In this document: positions 25,714 to 34,299 of the stretch, piece by piece
How the letters are laid out: each line of letters starts with the position of its first letter
How positions within the stretch are numbered: the stretch's first letter is position 1
DNA from: Pseudoalteromonas prydzensis
GTDB lineage: Bacteria; Pseudomonadota; Gammaproteobacteria; Enterobacterales; Alteromonadaceae
Reading direction: 5' to 3'
Assembly: GCF_011050055.1 (NCBI RefSeq)
Contig: NZ_DRGM01000092.1
Coordinates: 1 to 45,578 of the forward strand
DNA: 45,578 nucleotides
The notes under the pieces: generated by a model
The model's database searches: none
What the model saw: the letters and a program-made list of their open reading frames with translations, nothing else
What the model was told of the DNA's origin: nothing
Translations under genes and position numbers: made by a program

Positions 25714-28290
25714 TTAAAAAGTATACGTTGCTTTGGCATAATAGAAACCACCATTAATACCGTATGGTGATGTTTCATAGTATTTACCACCCCAGTTATT
25801 GTTAGGAGCAACGGTAAAATCAAGTTTTTCTGCTTCTTGGTCGAGCAAGTTTTGTGCGCCGACTGAGAAACTAATCGAATCATTCAAAAAGTAAGTTATT
25901 TCAGCGTCAAGCGTAATTGCTGCATCTGCTGTTTTTGCTGTTTCGTCATAATCTACATGCACACCTTGGTATTCACCAAAATAATTTGCACGAGTAAACA
26001 TTGAGAAATTTTCCCATTGTTGTGACCAGCTAAGCGTACCACGATGATTTGGTAAGTCGTTCTCTAAACGGCTTACTTTAAACGCCCCAGTAATATCAGT
26101 TGAACGGGTAACCTCCGTTTCATTCCAGTTGTACGCTAAACTAAATGTTGAGCTACCGCCGAGTAAATCTGTGGCATAGTTTGCGACAAAGTCTACACCT
26201 TGAGTGGTGGTATCAAAGTCATTAGTAAAGAAGCTTACTTGCGCTAAGCTTTGCACGTTTGGTACACCTGCGGCTTCAAGCGTATCTTTATCAGCTTGGC
26301 TCAGCTCGATTTTTTCAGATTGGCTAATACGATCATCAACTTGAATATTATAGTAATCAATGGTTAGGAATACTTCACCTATGGTGTATACCGCGCCAAA
26401 GGTATAGCTTTGCGACTCTTCAGGCTCAAGCTCTGTACCGCCTAACTGTACCGCAATTGGATTGGTTGGTGGTAACAAGGCTGAATCAACTAATACACCA
26501 CTGCTTAGGTTTGTTTGTACGTTACTGACGTTGGCTTGGCCAACAGTAGGTGCGCGGAAACCGGAACTGATTGAACCACGAATGTTTAAATCATCGGTTA
26601 AATGGTATTGAGCCATCAATTTATAATTAACAGTAGAGCCAAAGGTATCGTAGTCTTCGTAGCGTAGTGCTAAGCCCATTAAAAATTCTTCAGTGAACGG
26701 AGCTTCAATATCCACATACGCAGCGTAGTTGCGACGCGTGTATTCACCAGCGTCCGAGGGTTTAAAGCCTGGGAAACCATTTGAACCAATACCAAAGCCT
26801 TGCTCAGTAAGCGGGCCTGCAATGAAGGATGCTTCATCACCAGAAGTAACTGTAAAGGTTTCTTCATGCCATTCAAGGCCACCGGCTATGTTTACATCGT
26901 ATGCAAGTCCAAAATCAAAACCTTTTGATAAATCAAAGTTAAAGTTTTTCTCTAACTGTGAGTATTTACCAGGGCTAAAGTCACGCGGGCTATCTGGGCC
27001 TAGTGAGGCATTGATGGTGTCATAAATAAAGTAACGAGATTCATTGAAGCCTACGGTACCACTTAAATCGTAGTAGGCGCCTTCTAACATACCGCCAGTA
27101 AATTCACCTTTTGTACCCATAGTCAATGAAGTATCGGTAATGTTACCACCAAAGTTAGGGGTGAAGCCGCCTGGCAGAATTTCGTTGAAAGCAAAACAAT
27201 CTGGGTTATTAGCAACTTGGCTAATGTAGTCAGGATTATCGAGTACGTTGTCATCAATCATGATGTTGGTAGGGCAGTTGCCGCTCATATCGCCGGTTAA
27301 ATCACCAACTAATAATGTTTCACCGCCATCATTTGAGTATGCACCTGGGCGAGTATGTGGATTACGATAGTAAAAACCACCGCGTACATCACGCTCTGAA
27401 TAGTTACCAAACATATAAAAATCGGAGTTGTTAGTCAGCTCAAGGCCGACATTAGCAAAAATAGAGATATCGTCATCAACTTCTGGTGCGCCCCATACTT
27501 GTGTAATCGGGGCAATGTCTGGGACACCGGCTGCGATAAGGGCCGTAGCATCGGCACGTTGCACAGAGCGGCTAGTGGCATCAGCAGTTTTGTATTGGAA
27601 ACTTAAGTTAGCAAAGCCGCTGTCAGTAAAAGGCAGGCCAACATTACCGGAAATTTGTGTAGTATCACCGTCGCCTTCATAATATTGGCCGTGGCGTACT
27701 TCAAATGTCCCGCCTTCGGAGGCATCTTTTAATACAAAGTTCATTACACCTGCAATCGCATCTGAGCCGTATTGTGCGGCTGCGCCATCACGTAATACTT
27801 CAACTTGCTTTAGGGCAATGCTTGGGATCACAGAAATATCTGCACCCTGTGCGCCATCGTTTATGCCGCCACCTAAAAAGGCAATAACAGAGGCTCGATG
27901 ACGACGTTTACCATTGAGTAATATCAATGTACTGTCAGAAGGTAAGCCACGTAAGTTAGCTGGACGAACCAAAGATGCCGCATCACTAATAGGCATTGAA
28001 TGCACGTTTAATGATGGAATTGCGCCTTTTAATAACTCCAGCATATCAGTATTACCTGATTTACCAAGTTCTTCACCACCGATGATATCGATAGGTACCG
28101 GTGAATCACCAATAGAGCGTGGTGCAGAGCGTGTACCCACTACGGCAATTTTTTCTACATTTTTATTTACTTTAGTGACTTCAGCTTGCTCATCTGCAGC
28201 TAAGGCAGTTCCTGAAATAAATAAGCCTGCGGTGGTTGTCGTTAATGCAAGTTTAACTGCATGATTTAATAAGTTATTTTTAAATTTCAT
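25714..28290 (-). CDS. Large TonB-dependent receptor of unknown substrate
   Basis: An 858-residue outer-membrane receptor: signal peptide (1-31, ending GTALA), TonB box region VEKIAVVGTR (about 45-54), plug domain with ANLRGLPSDSTLILLNGKRRH, VEVLRDGAAAQYGSDAIAG and MNFVLKD, then a long barrel ending in YYAKATYTF with terminal Phe. The plug resembles the COG1629 receptors abundant in marine Alteromonadales that import substrates other than siderophores. An ISQLVANNPDCFAFN-type loop with Cys (about 330-360) suggests an extracellular disulfide. No Fur box is obvious. Its gene is followed by a terminator and then the TPR-sulfotransferase. The substrate is not decidable from the sequence. Confidence 0.9.
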   Translation of the reverse strand: MKFKNNLLNHAVKLALTTTTAGLFISGTALAADEQAEVTKVNKNVEKIAVVGTRSAPRSIGDSPVPIDIIGGEELGKSGNTDMLELLKGAIPSLNVHSMPISDAASLVRPANLRGLPSDSTLILLNGKRRHRASVIAFLGGGINDGAQGADISVIPSIALKQVEVLRDGAAAQYGSDAIAGVMNFVLKDASEGGTFEVRHGQYYEGDGDTTQISGNVGLPFTDSGFANLSFQYKTADATSRSVQRADATALIAAGVPDIAPITQVWGAPEVDDDISIFANVGLELTNNSDFYMFGNYSERDVRGGFYYRNPHTRPGAYSNDGGETLLVGDLTGDMSGNCPTNIMIDDNVLDNPDYISQVANNPDCFAFNEILPGGFTPNFGGNITDTSLTMGTKGEFTGGMLEGAYYDLSGTVGFNESRYFIYDTINASLGPDSPRDFSPGKYSQLEKNFNFDLSKGFDFGLAYDVNIAGGLEWHEETFTVTSGDEASFIAGPLTEQGFGIGSNGFPGFKPSDAGEYTRRNYAAYVDIEAPFTEEFLMGLALRYEDYDTFGSTVNYKLMAQYHLTDDLNIRGSISSGFRAPTVGQANVSNVQTNLSSGVLVDSALLPPTNPIAVQLGGTELEPEESQSYTFGAVYTIGEVFLTIDYYNIQVDDRISQSEKIELSQADKDTLEAAGVPNVQSLAQVSFFTNDFDTTTQGVDFVANYATDLLGGSSTFSLAYNWNETEVTRSTDITGAFKVSRLENDLPNHRGTLSWSQQWENFSMFTRANYFGEYQGVHVDYDETAKTADAAITLDAEITYFLNDSISFSVGAQNLLDQEAEKLDFTVAPNNNWGGKYYETSPYGINGGFYYAKATYTF

Positions 28291-28311
28291 TCTAATTTCC
28301 CCAGTTAGAAT
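28289..28311 (-). promoter_or_regulatory. Hairpin around the ribosome-binding site of the large TonB receptor
   Basis: On the minus strand ATTCTAA, a nine-base loop and TTAGAAT form a 7-bp stem. The loop holds the Shine-Dalgarno GGGGAA and the distal arm ends within the ATG. Translation could be tuned by this structure, but the stem is all A-T apart from one C-G pair, so it would be weak. Confidence 0.3.
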
Positions 28312-28589
28312 TATTGTAATTTCGTAACTATATGATTTTTATCAAGCCACATAGTCTATTAAACTTATACAGTTTGTTAAATAATTGTGCAAGGTGTTAA
28401 ATAGTTTGGTTTTTTTTGCATTTTCTATAGAGGAAACTCGGGGTTTGCTTACCTATATGAAAAATAATGATATTTTTAAGGGGAGGATTAGAAATAAAGT
28501 AATAAATGTAATTTTTATTACAAAAAAAATAATAATTTTGTAAATGTAAATTTTTAGACTGGATACTGTTCAGTAAAGTTCAATGGTAA

Positions 28590-28772
28590 TTATAGATGAT
28601 CGCTTTGTTCAGGGTTTTGTTGTCGCCACGCTTTCAACGCTTCTCGGTATTCATCCCAAACACATGGGCAACAACTGCCACCACCGCAGCACTGATCAGC
28701 AGCCGGTCTGGGTGGTTTTGTGTCGTAAGCTCGGTTTGGTCTATCGGCTGTGTTTTGCGGTATTTTATTCAT
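28590..28772 (-). CDS. Small Cys-rich protein of the oxidoreductase-like (PF09791) type
   Basis: A 60-residue protein. Its middle reads DQCCGGGSCCPCVWDEYREA. The pattern P-x-x-P, CCG, a Gly-rich turn, C-x-x-CVWD-x-Y-x-EAL, and a following Trp is that of the short family called oxidoreductase-like domain (PF09791), found alone in many gammaproteobacteria. The four to five Cys suggest a metal or disulfide site; function is not established. A competing 88-codon plus-strand frame covers the same DNA, but it lacks coding signals and the Cys pattern is too specific to be chance. It is divergent from the LETM1-like gene. Confidence 0.85.
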   Translation of the reverse strand: MNKIPQNTADRPNRAYDTKPPRPAADQCCGGGSCCPCVWDEYREALKAWRQQNPEQSDHL

Positions 28773-28925
28773 TATTTACAGATTTAATAGCATGGGCTGT
28801 TTATTGGCCCGTGATTATACTTAATCATGGTTTTTTTACTAGCTGAAGAATAGTGCGGATCTGTTAATCGGTGATTGTATTAAATTATGCTTTGTGAAGT
28901 GTTAAGGCTATGTGAGAATAGCGTT

Positions 28926-29375
28926 ATGCGACTATATAAAGTTATTCATCGTGCCCCAATTCGAGTGGCAAAAATTAGTACCAAACGCCAACAATTGCGT
29001 TTCAAGCGCGCTATGGTGGCACTTAAAATAGCATTGGCGCAAGAAAAGCAAGAAACCAAAGAAATGCTCACTATTTATCGTCGCTACAGCCAAGGTGAGG
29101 TTAGTAAAGAGGACCTGCAAAAAGCCAATGCGCAGTTTATTGATATCCTCAAAGGGCTAGGGTTAGGTGTATTTGCCGTTTTACCGTTTGCGCCGCTGAC
29201 AATTCCCTTAGTCGTGAAGCTTGGTCAATGGGTGGGCGTGGATGTATTACCAAGTTCATTCAACATCAATAAACCACTTAAAGAAATTGATCAGTTAATT
29301 GATGAAGAGCAACAACAAAAACCCGCCCATGAAAAAGCCGCAAAGCAAAGTGTAAAACCAAGCGTAAAAAAATAG
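28926..29375 (+). CDS. LETM1-like domain protein
   Basis: A protein of about 149 residues. An N-terminal basic helix-rich part is followed by a segment at about 75-107 (LGVFAVLPFAPLTIPLVV, then KLGQWVGVDVLPSSF), which matches the bacterial version of the LETM1 ribosome-binding-like domain, where LPF-P..LP...KLG...G.D.LPSSF is typical. The C-terminal tail is very basic and Lys-rich. In mitochondria LETM1 affects ion exchange and ribosome docking; in bacteria the role is not known. I chose the ATG at 28926 (GAGAA upstream) over that at 28887. The hydrophobic centre could dip into the membrane. Confidence 0.75.
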   Translation: MRLYKVIHRAPIRVAKISTKRQQLRFKRAMVALKIALAQEKQETKEMLTIYRRYSQGEVSKEDLQKANAQFIDILKGLGLGVFAVLPFAPLTIPLVVKLGQWVGVDVLPSSFNINKPLKEIDQLIDEEQQQKPAHEKAAKQSVKPSVKK

Positions 29376-29469
29376 TGTCATATACTAAAAAGGATAGCCT
29401 CTGCGCTATACCTTTTACGCTGGGTTATTGATATGCTTGATCATCCTATTATTTTAAACGAGTCATTTA

Positions 29470-30828
29470 ATGAGTGCATTAATTCGTCATAGTTCTGCTG
29501 GTATTCCGCTGTCTTTTGTTGTTAAAAATGACTTAGCTGTGTGGCAACAGCAGCAAACTACTTTTTTACAAAACTGGTTAAATAGCTGTGATTTTGCCAC
29601 GCAAGGTATGGCACTGGTGGTTGATCCACAAACAGGTGTGCTAAGTCAGGTGTATTGTTTAGTTAATAGCCTTGACGATTTTTGGTTAGCTGGGGACTTA
29701 GCGAGCAAGTTGCCTGCTGGTCTGTACCAAGTGCAAGAGTGCGAACAACAATTAGAACAGATTGCACTAGGCTTTATGTTAGGCGGTTATGAGTTTAGTG
29801 AATATAAAGCCAAAGGCGCTGCTAAAGCGCAATTGGCGATAGCCGATGCGGCACTTTTTGCACGCCTTGATCAGCAAGCAAGCGCTATCAACCTTGTCCG
29901 AGATTTAGTTAATACTCCTGCGGCAGACATGATGCCACAGCATTTATCACAAGTGATGGCTGATCTTGCACATACCTACGATGGTCGTTTCAGTGAGTGG
30001 GTGGGTGATGAGCTACTTGAGCAAAACTACCCGACGATTCATATGGTGGGTCGTGCCAGTGAAAACAAACCACGTTTATTAGACTTACGCTGGGGCGCAG
30101 AGGATGCACCGCTTATTACCTTAGTGGGTAAAGGGGTGTGCTTTGACTCTGGTGGCTTAGATCTAAAACCAAGCTCTGGCATGCGCAACATGAAAAAAGA
30201 CATGGGCGGCGCCGCCCATGTAATTGGTTTAGCACAGCTGATCATGGCTGCAAAGTTACCTATTCGTTTACGTGTGTTGGTACCTGCGGTTGAAAATGCG
30301 GTATCACGCAATGCATTTCGCCCAGGCGATGTGATTAAAACACGTAAAGGTATTATGGTTGAAATTGATAACACCGATGCTGAAGGGCGCCTAGTATTAT
30401 GTGATGCACTGACTGAGGCGCAAAATGATGATCCGCAATTACTGATTGATTTTGCTACTTTAACCGGTGCCTGTCGTATTGCGTTAGGGACTGAATTACC
30501 AGGGTTTTTCTCAACTAATCGTGATGTTGCGAATGGCATTATTGACGCGGGTATGGCTGTAACCGATCCTGTCTGGCAGTTACCACTCTTTGAACAATAC
30601 AAAAGCTTGTTAAAAAGTGATGTGGCAGATATGGCTAACTGTGCCAGCACCCCGTTTGGTGGTGCGATCACCGCGGCTTTATATTTAAAAGAGTTTGTAG
30701 AGCCAACCACACCATGGGTACACTTTGATGTAATGGCATGGAATTTACGTCCATTACCTGGTCGCCCTGTGGGCGGTGAAGCACTGGGTATTCGTGCGGT
30801 GTTTAATTACTTAGAAAACCGTTTTTAA
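29470..30828 (+). CDS. M17-family leucyl aminopeptidase
   Basis: A 452-residue zinc or manganese aminopeptidase of the M17 (PepA) family. Metal-binding and catalytic blocks are all present: VGKGVCFDSGGLDLKPS (219-235), MKKDMGGAA (241-249), NTDAEGRLVL (301-310) and, near the end, GGEALGIRA. It removes N-terminal residues from peptides in the cytoplasm, usually as a hexamer. The N-terminal 150 residues are the variable domain, shorter and different from that of E. coli PepA; this looks like the second M17 lineage found in many gammaproteobacteria (PepB or M17-like). It is a single-gene unit. Confidence 0.92.
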   Translation: MSALIRHSSAGIPLSFVVKNDLAVWQQQQTTFLQNWLNSCDFATQGMALVVDPQTGVLSQVYCLVNSLDDFWLAGDLASKLPAGLYQVQECEQQLEQIALGFMLGGYEFSEYKAKGAAKAQLAIADAALFARLDQQASAINLVRDLVNTPAADMMPQHLSQVMADLAHTYDGRFSEWVGDELLEQNYPTIHMVGRASENKPRLLDLRWGAEDAPLITLVGKGVCFDSGGLDLKPSSGMRNMKKDMGGAAHVIGLAQLIMAAKLPIRLRVLVPAVENAVSRNAFRPGDVIKTRKGIMVEIDNTDAEGRLVLCDALTEAQNDDPQLLIDFATLTGACRIALGTELPGFFSTNRDVANGIIDAGMAVTDPVWQLPLFEQYKSLLKSDVADMANCASTPFGGAITAALYLKEFVEPTTPWVHFDVMAWNLRPLPGRPVGGEALGIRAVFNYLENRF

Positions 30829-30847
30829 TGTTTGAATGCAACTATGA

Positions 30848-30890
30848 CCGCTTGAGCTTTATGGGGCTATGCCTCATAAAGCTCAAGCGG
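30848..30890. repeat. Perfect 16-bp inverted repeat enclosing a stop codon
   Basis: CCGCTTGAGCTTTATG (30848-30863) and CATAAAGCTCAAGCGG (30875-30890) are exact reverse complements with an 11-base spacer. The right arm is the end of the VOC gene (its last sense codons, Leu-Glu-Leu-Tyr-Glu) and the spacer holds that gene's stop codon. The other arm lies 20 bp after the peptidase stop. No T tract is present on either side, so it is not a classical terminator, though such a stem could stop or protect both convergent transcripts. Confidence 0.9.
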
Positions 30891-31253
30891 TAAGCCATCA
30901 GGATCGGCAAAAAAGGTGAACACTTTACCTGTGTATTGATCAACTCGGATCGCTTCCACCGCCACACCTTGGCTTTGCAAATAAATTTTGCTTTGCTCAA
31001 CACTCGCCACTTTAAATGCTAAATGCCGTAATCCCTGTGCTTCTGGGTAACTTGGTCGCGGTGGCGCATTCTCAAATGAAAACAACTCTATTTGGCTGCC
31101 ATCAGGCAAGGCTAAATCTAACTTGTAAGAGTGACGATCTGCACGAAAGTGCTCGGCAATAATCGGTAACTTTAATATCTGATGATAAAAGTGTTTTGAG
31201 CGAGAGTAATCGCTGCAAATAATTGCAGCGTGATGAATTGCGAGTAATTGCAT
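30867..31253 (-). CDS. gloA2: VOC-family metalloprotein, GloA2 (YaeR)-like
   Basis: A 128-residue vicinal-oxygen-chelate protein very close to E. coli YaeR/GloA2 in several blocks: HHAAIICSDYSRSKHFY at the start, IELFSF, GLRHLAFKV and the end FTFFADPDGLPLELYEA. Metal ligands are expected at His7 or His8, Glu56-57, His76 and Glu in LELYE. The family resembles glyoxalase I but the reaction of YaeR itself is not firmly known. Length is normal. Its 3' end is part of a 16-bp inverted repeat shared with the intergenic region. Confidence 0.9.
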   Translation of the reverse strand: MQLLAIHHAAIICSDYSRSKHFYHQILKLPIIAEHFRADRHSYKLDLALPDGSQIELFSFENAPPRPSYPEAQGLRHLAFKVASVEQSKIYLQSQGVAVEAIRVDQYTGKVFTFFADPDGLPLELYEA

Positions 31254-31316
31254 AGATCAGTACCGTTGAGCAGAGGCATATTTCGATACGCCGCTGCTTA
31301 ATTAATAAAATTATGA

Positions 31317-32393
31317 TTACAGATCGGTGCCTTTACAGGCAGCTATCGCTGGGGCTACTAATTCTAAACCAGTTTTATTACACGGTGGCAGCGTTGCATC
31401 ACTGATATTGATTGGTGTGACACGCTCGCCCCATTTTATGTAACTGGCAGCCCAGGTTAATCCGGCACCAAAAGCTGCAGACATAATATTGGCATGCGGT
31501 TTAATTAATCCTTGCTCAACGGCCTCACATAATGCAATCGCAATGGTTGCTGCCGATGTATTACCGTATTCGCCAATGTTAACCATTACTTTTTCATCCG
31601 GCACTTTTAAGCGCTGTTGGATGGCTTGAATGATACGTAAATTTGCTTGGTGCGGCACAAGTACATCGATATCATCGAGGCTTAAATTGGCGTGTGTAAG
31701 CACATCATCACAGGCTTCGCTCATGCCTTTTACTGCGCGTTTAAAGATTTCGCGTCCTTCAAACAATAAATCAGATGGCCCAATAGGCACATATTTATCT
31801 AAGTCACTGCCAAAGTTGGTGATGTGTAAAATATCACGGTCTTCGCTATCACAGCCTGTTTTTGTAGCCAGTAAACCCGCTGGCGTGTCGGCTGCTTGAA
31901 GTACCACGGCACCGGCGCCATCACCAAATAATACTGCACTGTCGCGGCGATCCCAGTTTACATACCAGGTCATACGTTCAGCAGCAATTACCACGGCTTT
32001 TTTGATCATACCGGCTTGAATTTGTGCTGTCGCTGCTTGCAAAGCATATAAAAATCCAGAGCAGGCCGCATTGGTATCCATGGCGGCTGCACCGACCGCA
32101 CCAATATTTTTTTGTACCAACGAAGCCGTGTTTGCCACCATAGTAGAGGGTGTACATGTTGCCAATAATACTAAATCTAGGTCTTTAGCATCAATGCCAG
32201 CACAGGCGATTGCATGTTTAGCTGCCACAGTTGCCAGCTCTGCAGTACCTACATGGCTTACTCTGCGGGCTTTGATGCCAGTGCGGGATGTGATCCATTC
32301 ATCATTGGTATCAACTAATTGGCTGATTTCGTCATTGCTAATACGCGCAGGTGGGATACATTTACCCCAACCCGTAATGTGTGCGTAAGTCAT
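31317..32393 (-). CDS. Ketoacyl-ACP synthase III (FabH-type), extended C-terminus
   Basis: A 358-residue thiolase-fold synthase. The triad is Cys111 (DTNAACSGF), His248 ([10 protein letters not shown]) and Asn278 (GEYGNTSAA), with [12 protein letters not shown] also seen. FabH starts fatty acid synthesis by joining acetyl-CoA to malonyl-ACP. Ordinary FabH is about 315-330 residues; this one has an extra tail after [19 protein letters not shown], of about 35 residues with two Cys. Longer FabH relatives often act in special pathways or in recycling of fatty acids, so this is perhaps a second copy rather than the main FabH. No other fatty-acid gene lies nearby, unlike the usual plsX-fabH-fabD cluster. 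Confidence 0.9.
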   Translation of the reverse strand: MTYAHITGWGKCIPPARISNDEISQLVDTNDEWITSRTGIKARRVSHVGTAELATVAAKHAIACAGIDAKDLDLVLLATCTPSTMVANTASLVQKNIGAVGAAAMDTNAACSGFLYALQAATAQIQAGMIKKAVVIAAERMTWYVNWDRRDSAVLFGDGAGAVVLQAADTPAGLLATKTGCDSEDRDILHITNFGSDLDKYVPIGPSDLLFEGREIFKRAVKGMSEACDDVLTHANLSLDDIDVLVPHQANLRIIQAIQQRLKVPDEKVMVNIGEYGNTSAATIAIALCEAVEQGLIKPHANIMSAAFGAGLTWAASYIKWGERVTPINISDATLPPCNKTGLELVAPAIAACKGTDL

Positions 32394-32546
32394 AGTGTGC
32401 TCTCTTTAAGTGGTCAGACATGTGTCATCTATGTTTGATTTATACCAAAAATCCACTTCTAAGACTAGTTTATCGCTGAGTTTATGTCGTAAATAGTGGT
32501 AATCAAACGTAATTTAGGCTAATGGTAGTAGAAAAAAGAGGTAAAC

Positions 32547-33857
32547 ATGAAACAAAAATTAATCACTATCTTAGCTTGTCTTGGCGCTGTGGTTTGCTCC
32601 GCGTCGAGCTTTGCCACACAAACGCAGGTTATTTACGCCGGTTCAATGTTAGCTGGAGCTGAACAAACGCTGGAAGAACAACAAACTATAGTTATAGAAG
32701 ATGCTATAATCACCCGTATTGAAAAAGGCTATATCAGCATCGGCGAACTTAAATTGCCTGATGCCACAATCATTGACTTAAAAGATCAGTTTGTTATGCC
32801 TGGCCTAATTGATATGCACGTGCATGTTACTTTTGAACGCGATGCAAACACTAACCCTCATCAATGGCTTACAGAATATGAAGCTGATTATGCACTGCGA
32901 TCGATTAAATACCTGCAACGTACATTAGATGCCGGTTTCACTTCAGTGCGTGATTTAGGCAGCAGCTATAAAGTGATCTTCCCGCTGCAAAGGGCTGTTG
33001 AACGCGGTGACATTAACGGACCACGGATATTTGCTGCCGGGGATACCATTACGCCAACGGGCGGACACGCTGATCTGCACGGTTACCGTAAAGATATTAG
33101 TGATGTGATAAGTGGCGGGTTAGGGGTGTGTGATGGCGCCGATGATTGCCGCCGCGCGGTACGTGAAGTTATAAAATCAGGTGCGGATGTAATTAAAATC
33201 ACCGCAACGGGTGGGGTGTTAAGTAATACTGCCGCAGGTGTTAGTCAGCAGTTTACAGATCAAGAGCTGGAGGCAATTGTTGCTACGGCACATAATTTGG
33301 GGCGCAGTGTCACAGCGCATGCACATGGCAGCGCAGGTGTTAAAGCAGCCTTGCGAGCAGGTGTTGACTCAATCGAGCATGGCTCTTACTTAGACCAACA
33401 GACCATCAAGCTGTTTAAAAAGCATAACGCATACTTAGTACCGACATTACTTGCTGGGCAAACGGTGAGCCAAGAAGTGTTAAGTAACCCGAATATGCCA
33501 ACAGCAATTGCCGATAAGGTACGCACTGTTGTACCACAAGTAGCAGCGTCATTTAAGTTGGCATTAAAAAACAACATTAACATTGCTTTTGGCACTGACT
33601 CAGGCGTGTCGCGTCACGGCAATAACGCCGATGAATTTTTATGGTTAGTAAAATATGGCATGCCACAAAAGCAAGCTATTAGGTCGGCAACGATTGATGC
33701 CGCTCGGCTACTTGGTCAACAAGATAAGCTAGGGCAGTTGAGTGTTGGTAAACAAGCAGATATCATCAGTGTCAATGGCTCCCCGCTTGATGATATAAGT
33801 ACATTGAAAAATGTACAGTTTGTGATGAAAGCAGGGCACGTATATAAACAATTGTAG
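32547..33857 (+). CDS. Exported amidohydrolase (prolidase or imidazolonepropionase-like)
   Basis: A 436-residue metal-dependent hydrolase with a signal peptide (1-23, ending SSFA). Binuclear site ligands are all seen: His91 and His93 (DMHVHV), the carboxylated Lys217 (VIKITATGG), His258 and His260 (AHAHGSAG), His278 (IEHGSY) and Asp351 (FGTDSG). The closest group known to me is the amidohydrolase family that includes the periplasmic Xaa-Pro/Xaa-Arg dipeptidases of marine bacteria. It hydrolyses an amide bond, probably in a peptide, in the periplasm. It begins a same-strand series with DUF4440, RegB and RegA genes, 8 bp before the next gene. Confidence 0.9.
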   Translation: MKQKLITILACLGAVVCSASSFATQTQVIYAGSMLAGAEQTLEEQQTIVIEDAIITRIEKGYISIGELKLPDATIIDLKDQFVMPGLIDMHVHVTFERDANTNPHQWLTEYEADYALRSIKYLQRTLDAGFTSVRDLGSSYKVIFPLQRAVERGDINGPRIFAAGDTITPTGGHADLHGYRKDISDVISGGLGVCDGADDCRRAVREVIKSGADVIKITATGGVLSNTAAGVSQQFTDQELEAIVATAHNLGRSVTAHAHGSAGVKAALRAGVDSIEHGSYLDQQTIKLFKKHNAYLVPTLLAGQTVSQEVLSNPNMPTAIADKVRTVVPQVAASFKLALKNNINIAFGTDSGVSRHGNNADEFLWLVKYGMPQKQAIRSATIDAARLLGQQDKLGQLSVGKQADIISVNGSPLDDISTLKNVQFVMKAGHVYKQL

Positions 33858-33865
33858 GAACTACT

Positions 33866-34270
33866 ATGGGCAGCAAAATCAAGGCGTCATTGTTTAATCA
33901 TTTGATTGATGCTGAGCGGCAATTATTAGATCCAGAGATCCGTCAATCTGAGCAGGCACTTGATACCTTACTTGATGATGACTTTATTGAAATTGCAGCT
34001 AATGGCACTGTGTTTAATAAATACCAAGTATTAACGCGGCTGCCTACTGAAGTGGTGCCGCAGTTTTATAATCAGCACTTTAAAGGCCGCATGCTCAGTG
34101 ATGATATCGCCCAATTAAGCTACCAAGCTGCGTATCGGCGCTCTGCGCGGGCAGAATTTAATTATTCATTACGCATGTCGCTTTGGCGCTTAAGCGACGG
34201 CCAGTGGAAAATGGTGTTTCATCAAGGAACGCCGTGCGCCGTATTTAGTATTTCCATGGATGATGATTAG
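33866..34270 (+). CDS. DUF4440 / SnoaL-like small protein
   Basis: A 134-residue protein of the DUF4440 type in the NTF2-like fold: LLDDDFIEIAANGTVFNKYQV near residues 35-55 and SLWRLSDGQWKMVFHQGTP near the end, the usual start and end strands. These proteins often bind small molecules in a cone-shaped pocket; most have no known role. It has no signal peptide. It starts 8 bp after the amidohydrolase and ends about 30 bp before the sensor kinase, so all are probably in one transcript; a TAGGAA ribosome-binding site is present. Confidence 0.85.
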   Translation: MGSKIKASLFNHLIDAERQLLDPEIRQSEQALDTLLDDDFIEIAANGTVFNKYQVLTRLPTEVVPQFYNQHFKGRMLSDDIAQLSYQAAYRRSARAEFNYSLRMSLWRLSDGQWKMVFHQGTPCAVFSISMDDD

Positions 34271-34299
34271 TTTAACTTTCTTTAATTAGGCATTTATGT

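Noticed and set aside
28583..28846. Plus-strand open frame of 87 codons
   Set aside because: It is the shadow of the Cys-rich PF09791-like gene on the minus strand and has no recognisable product.
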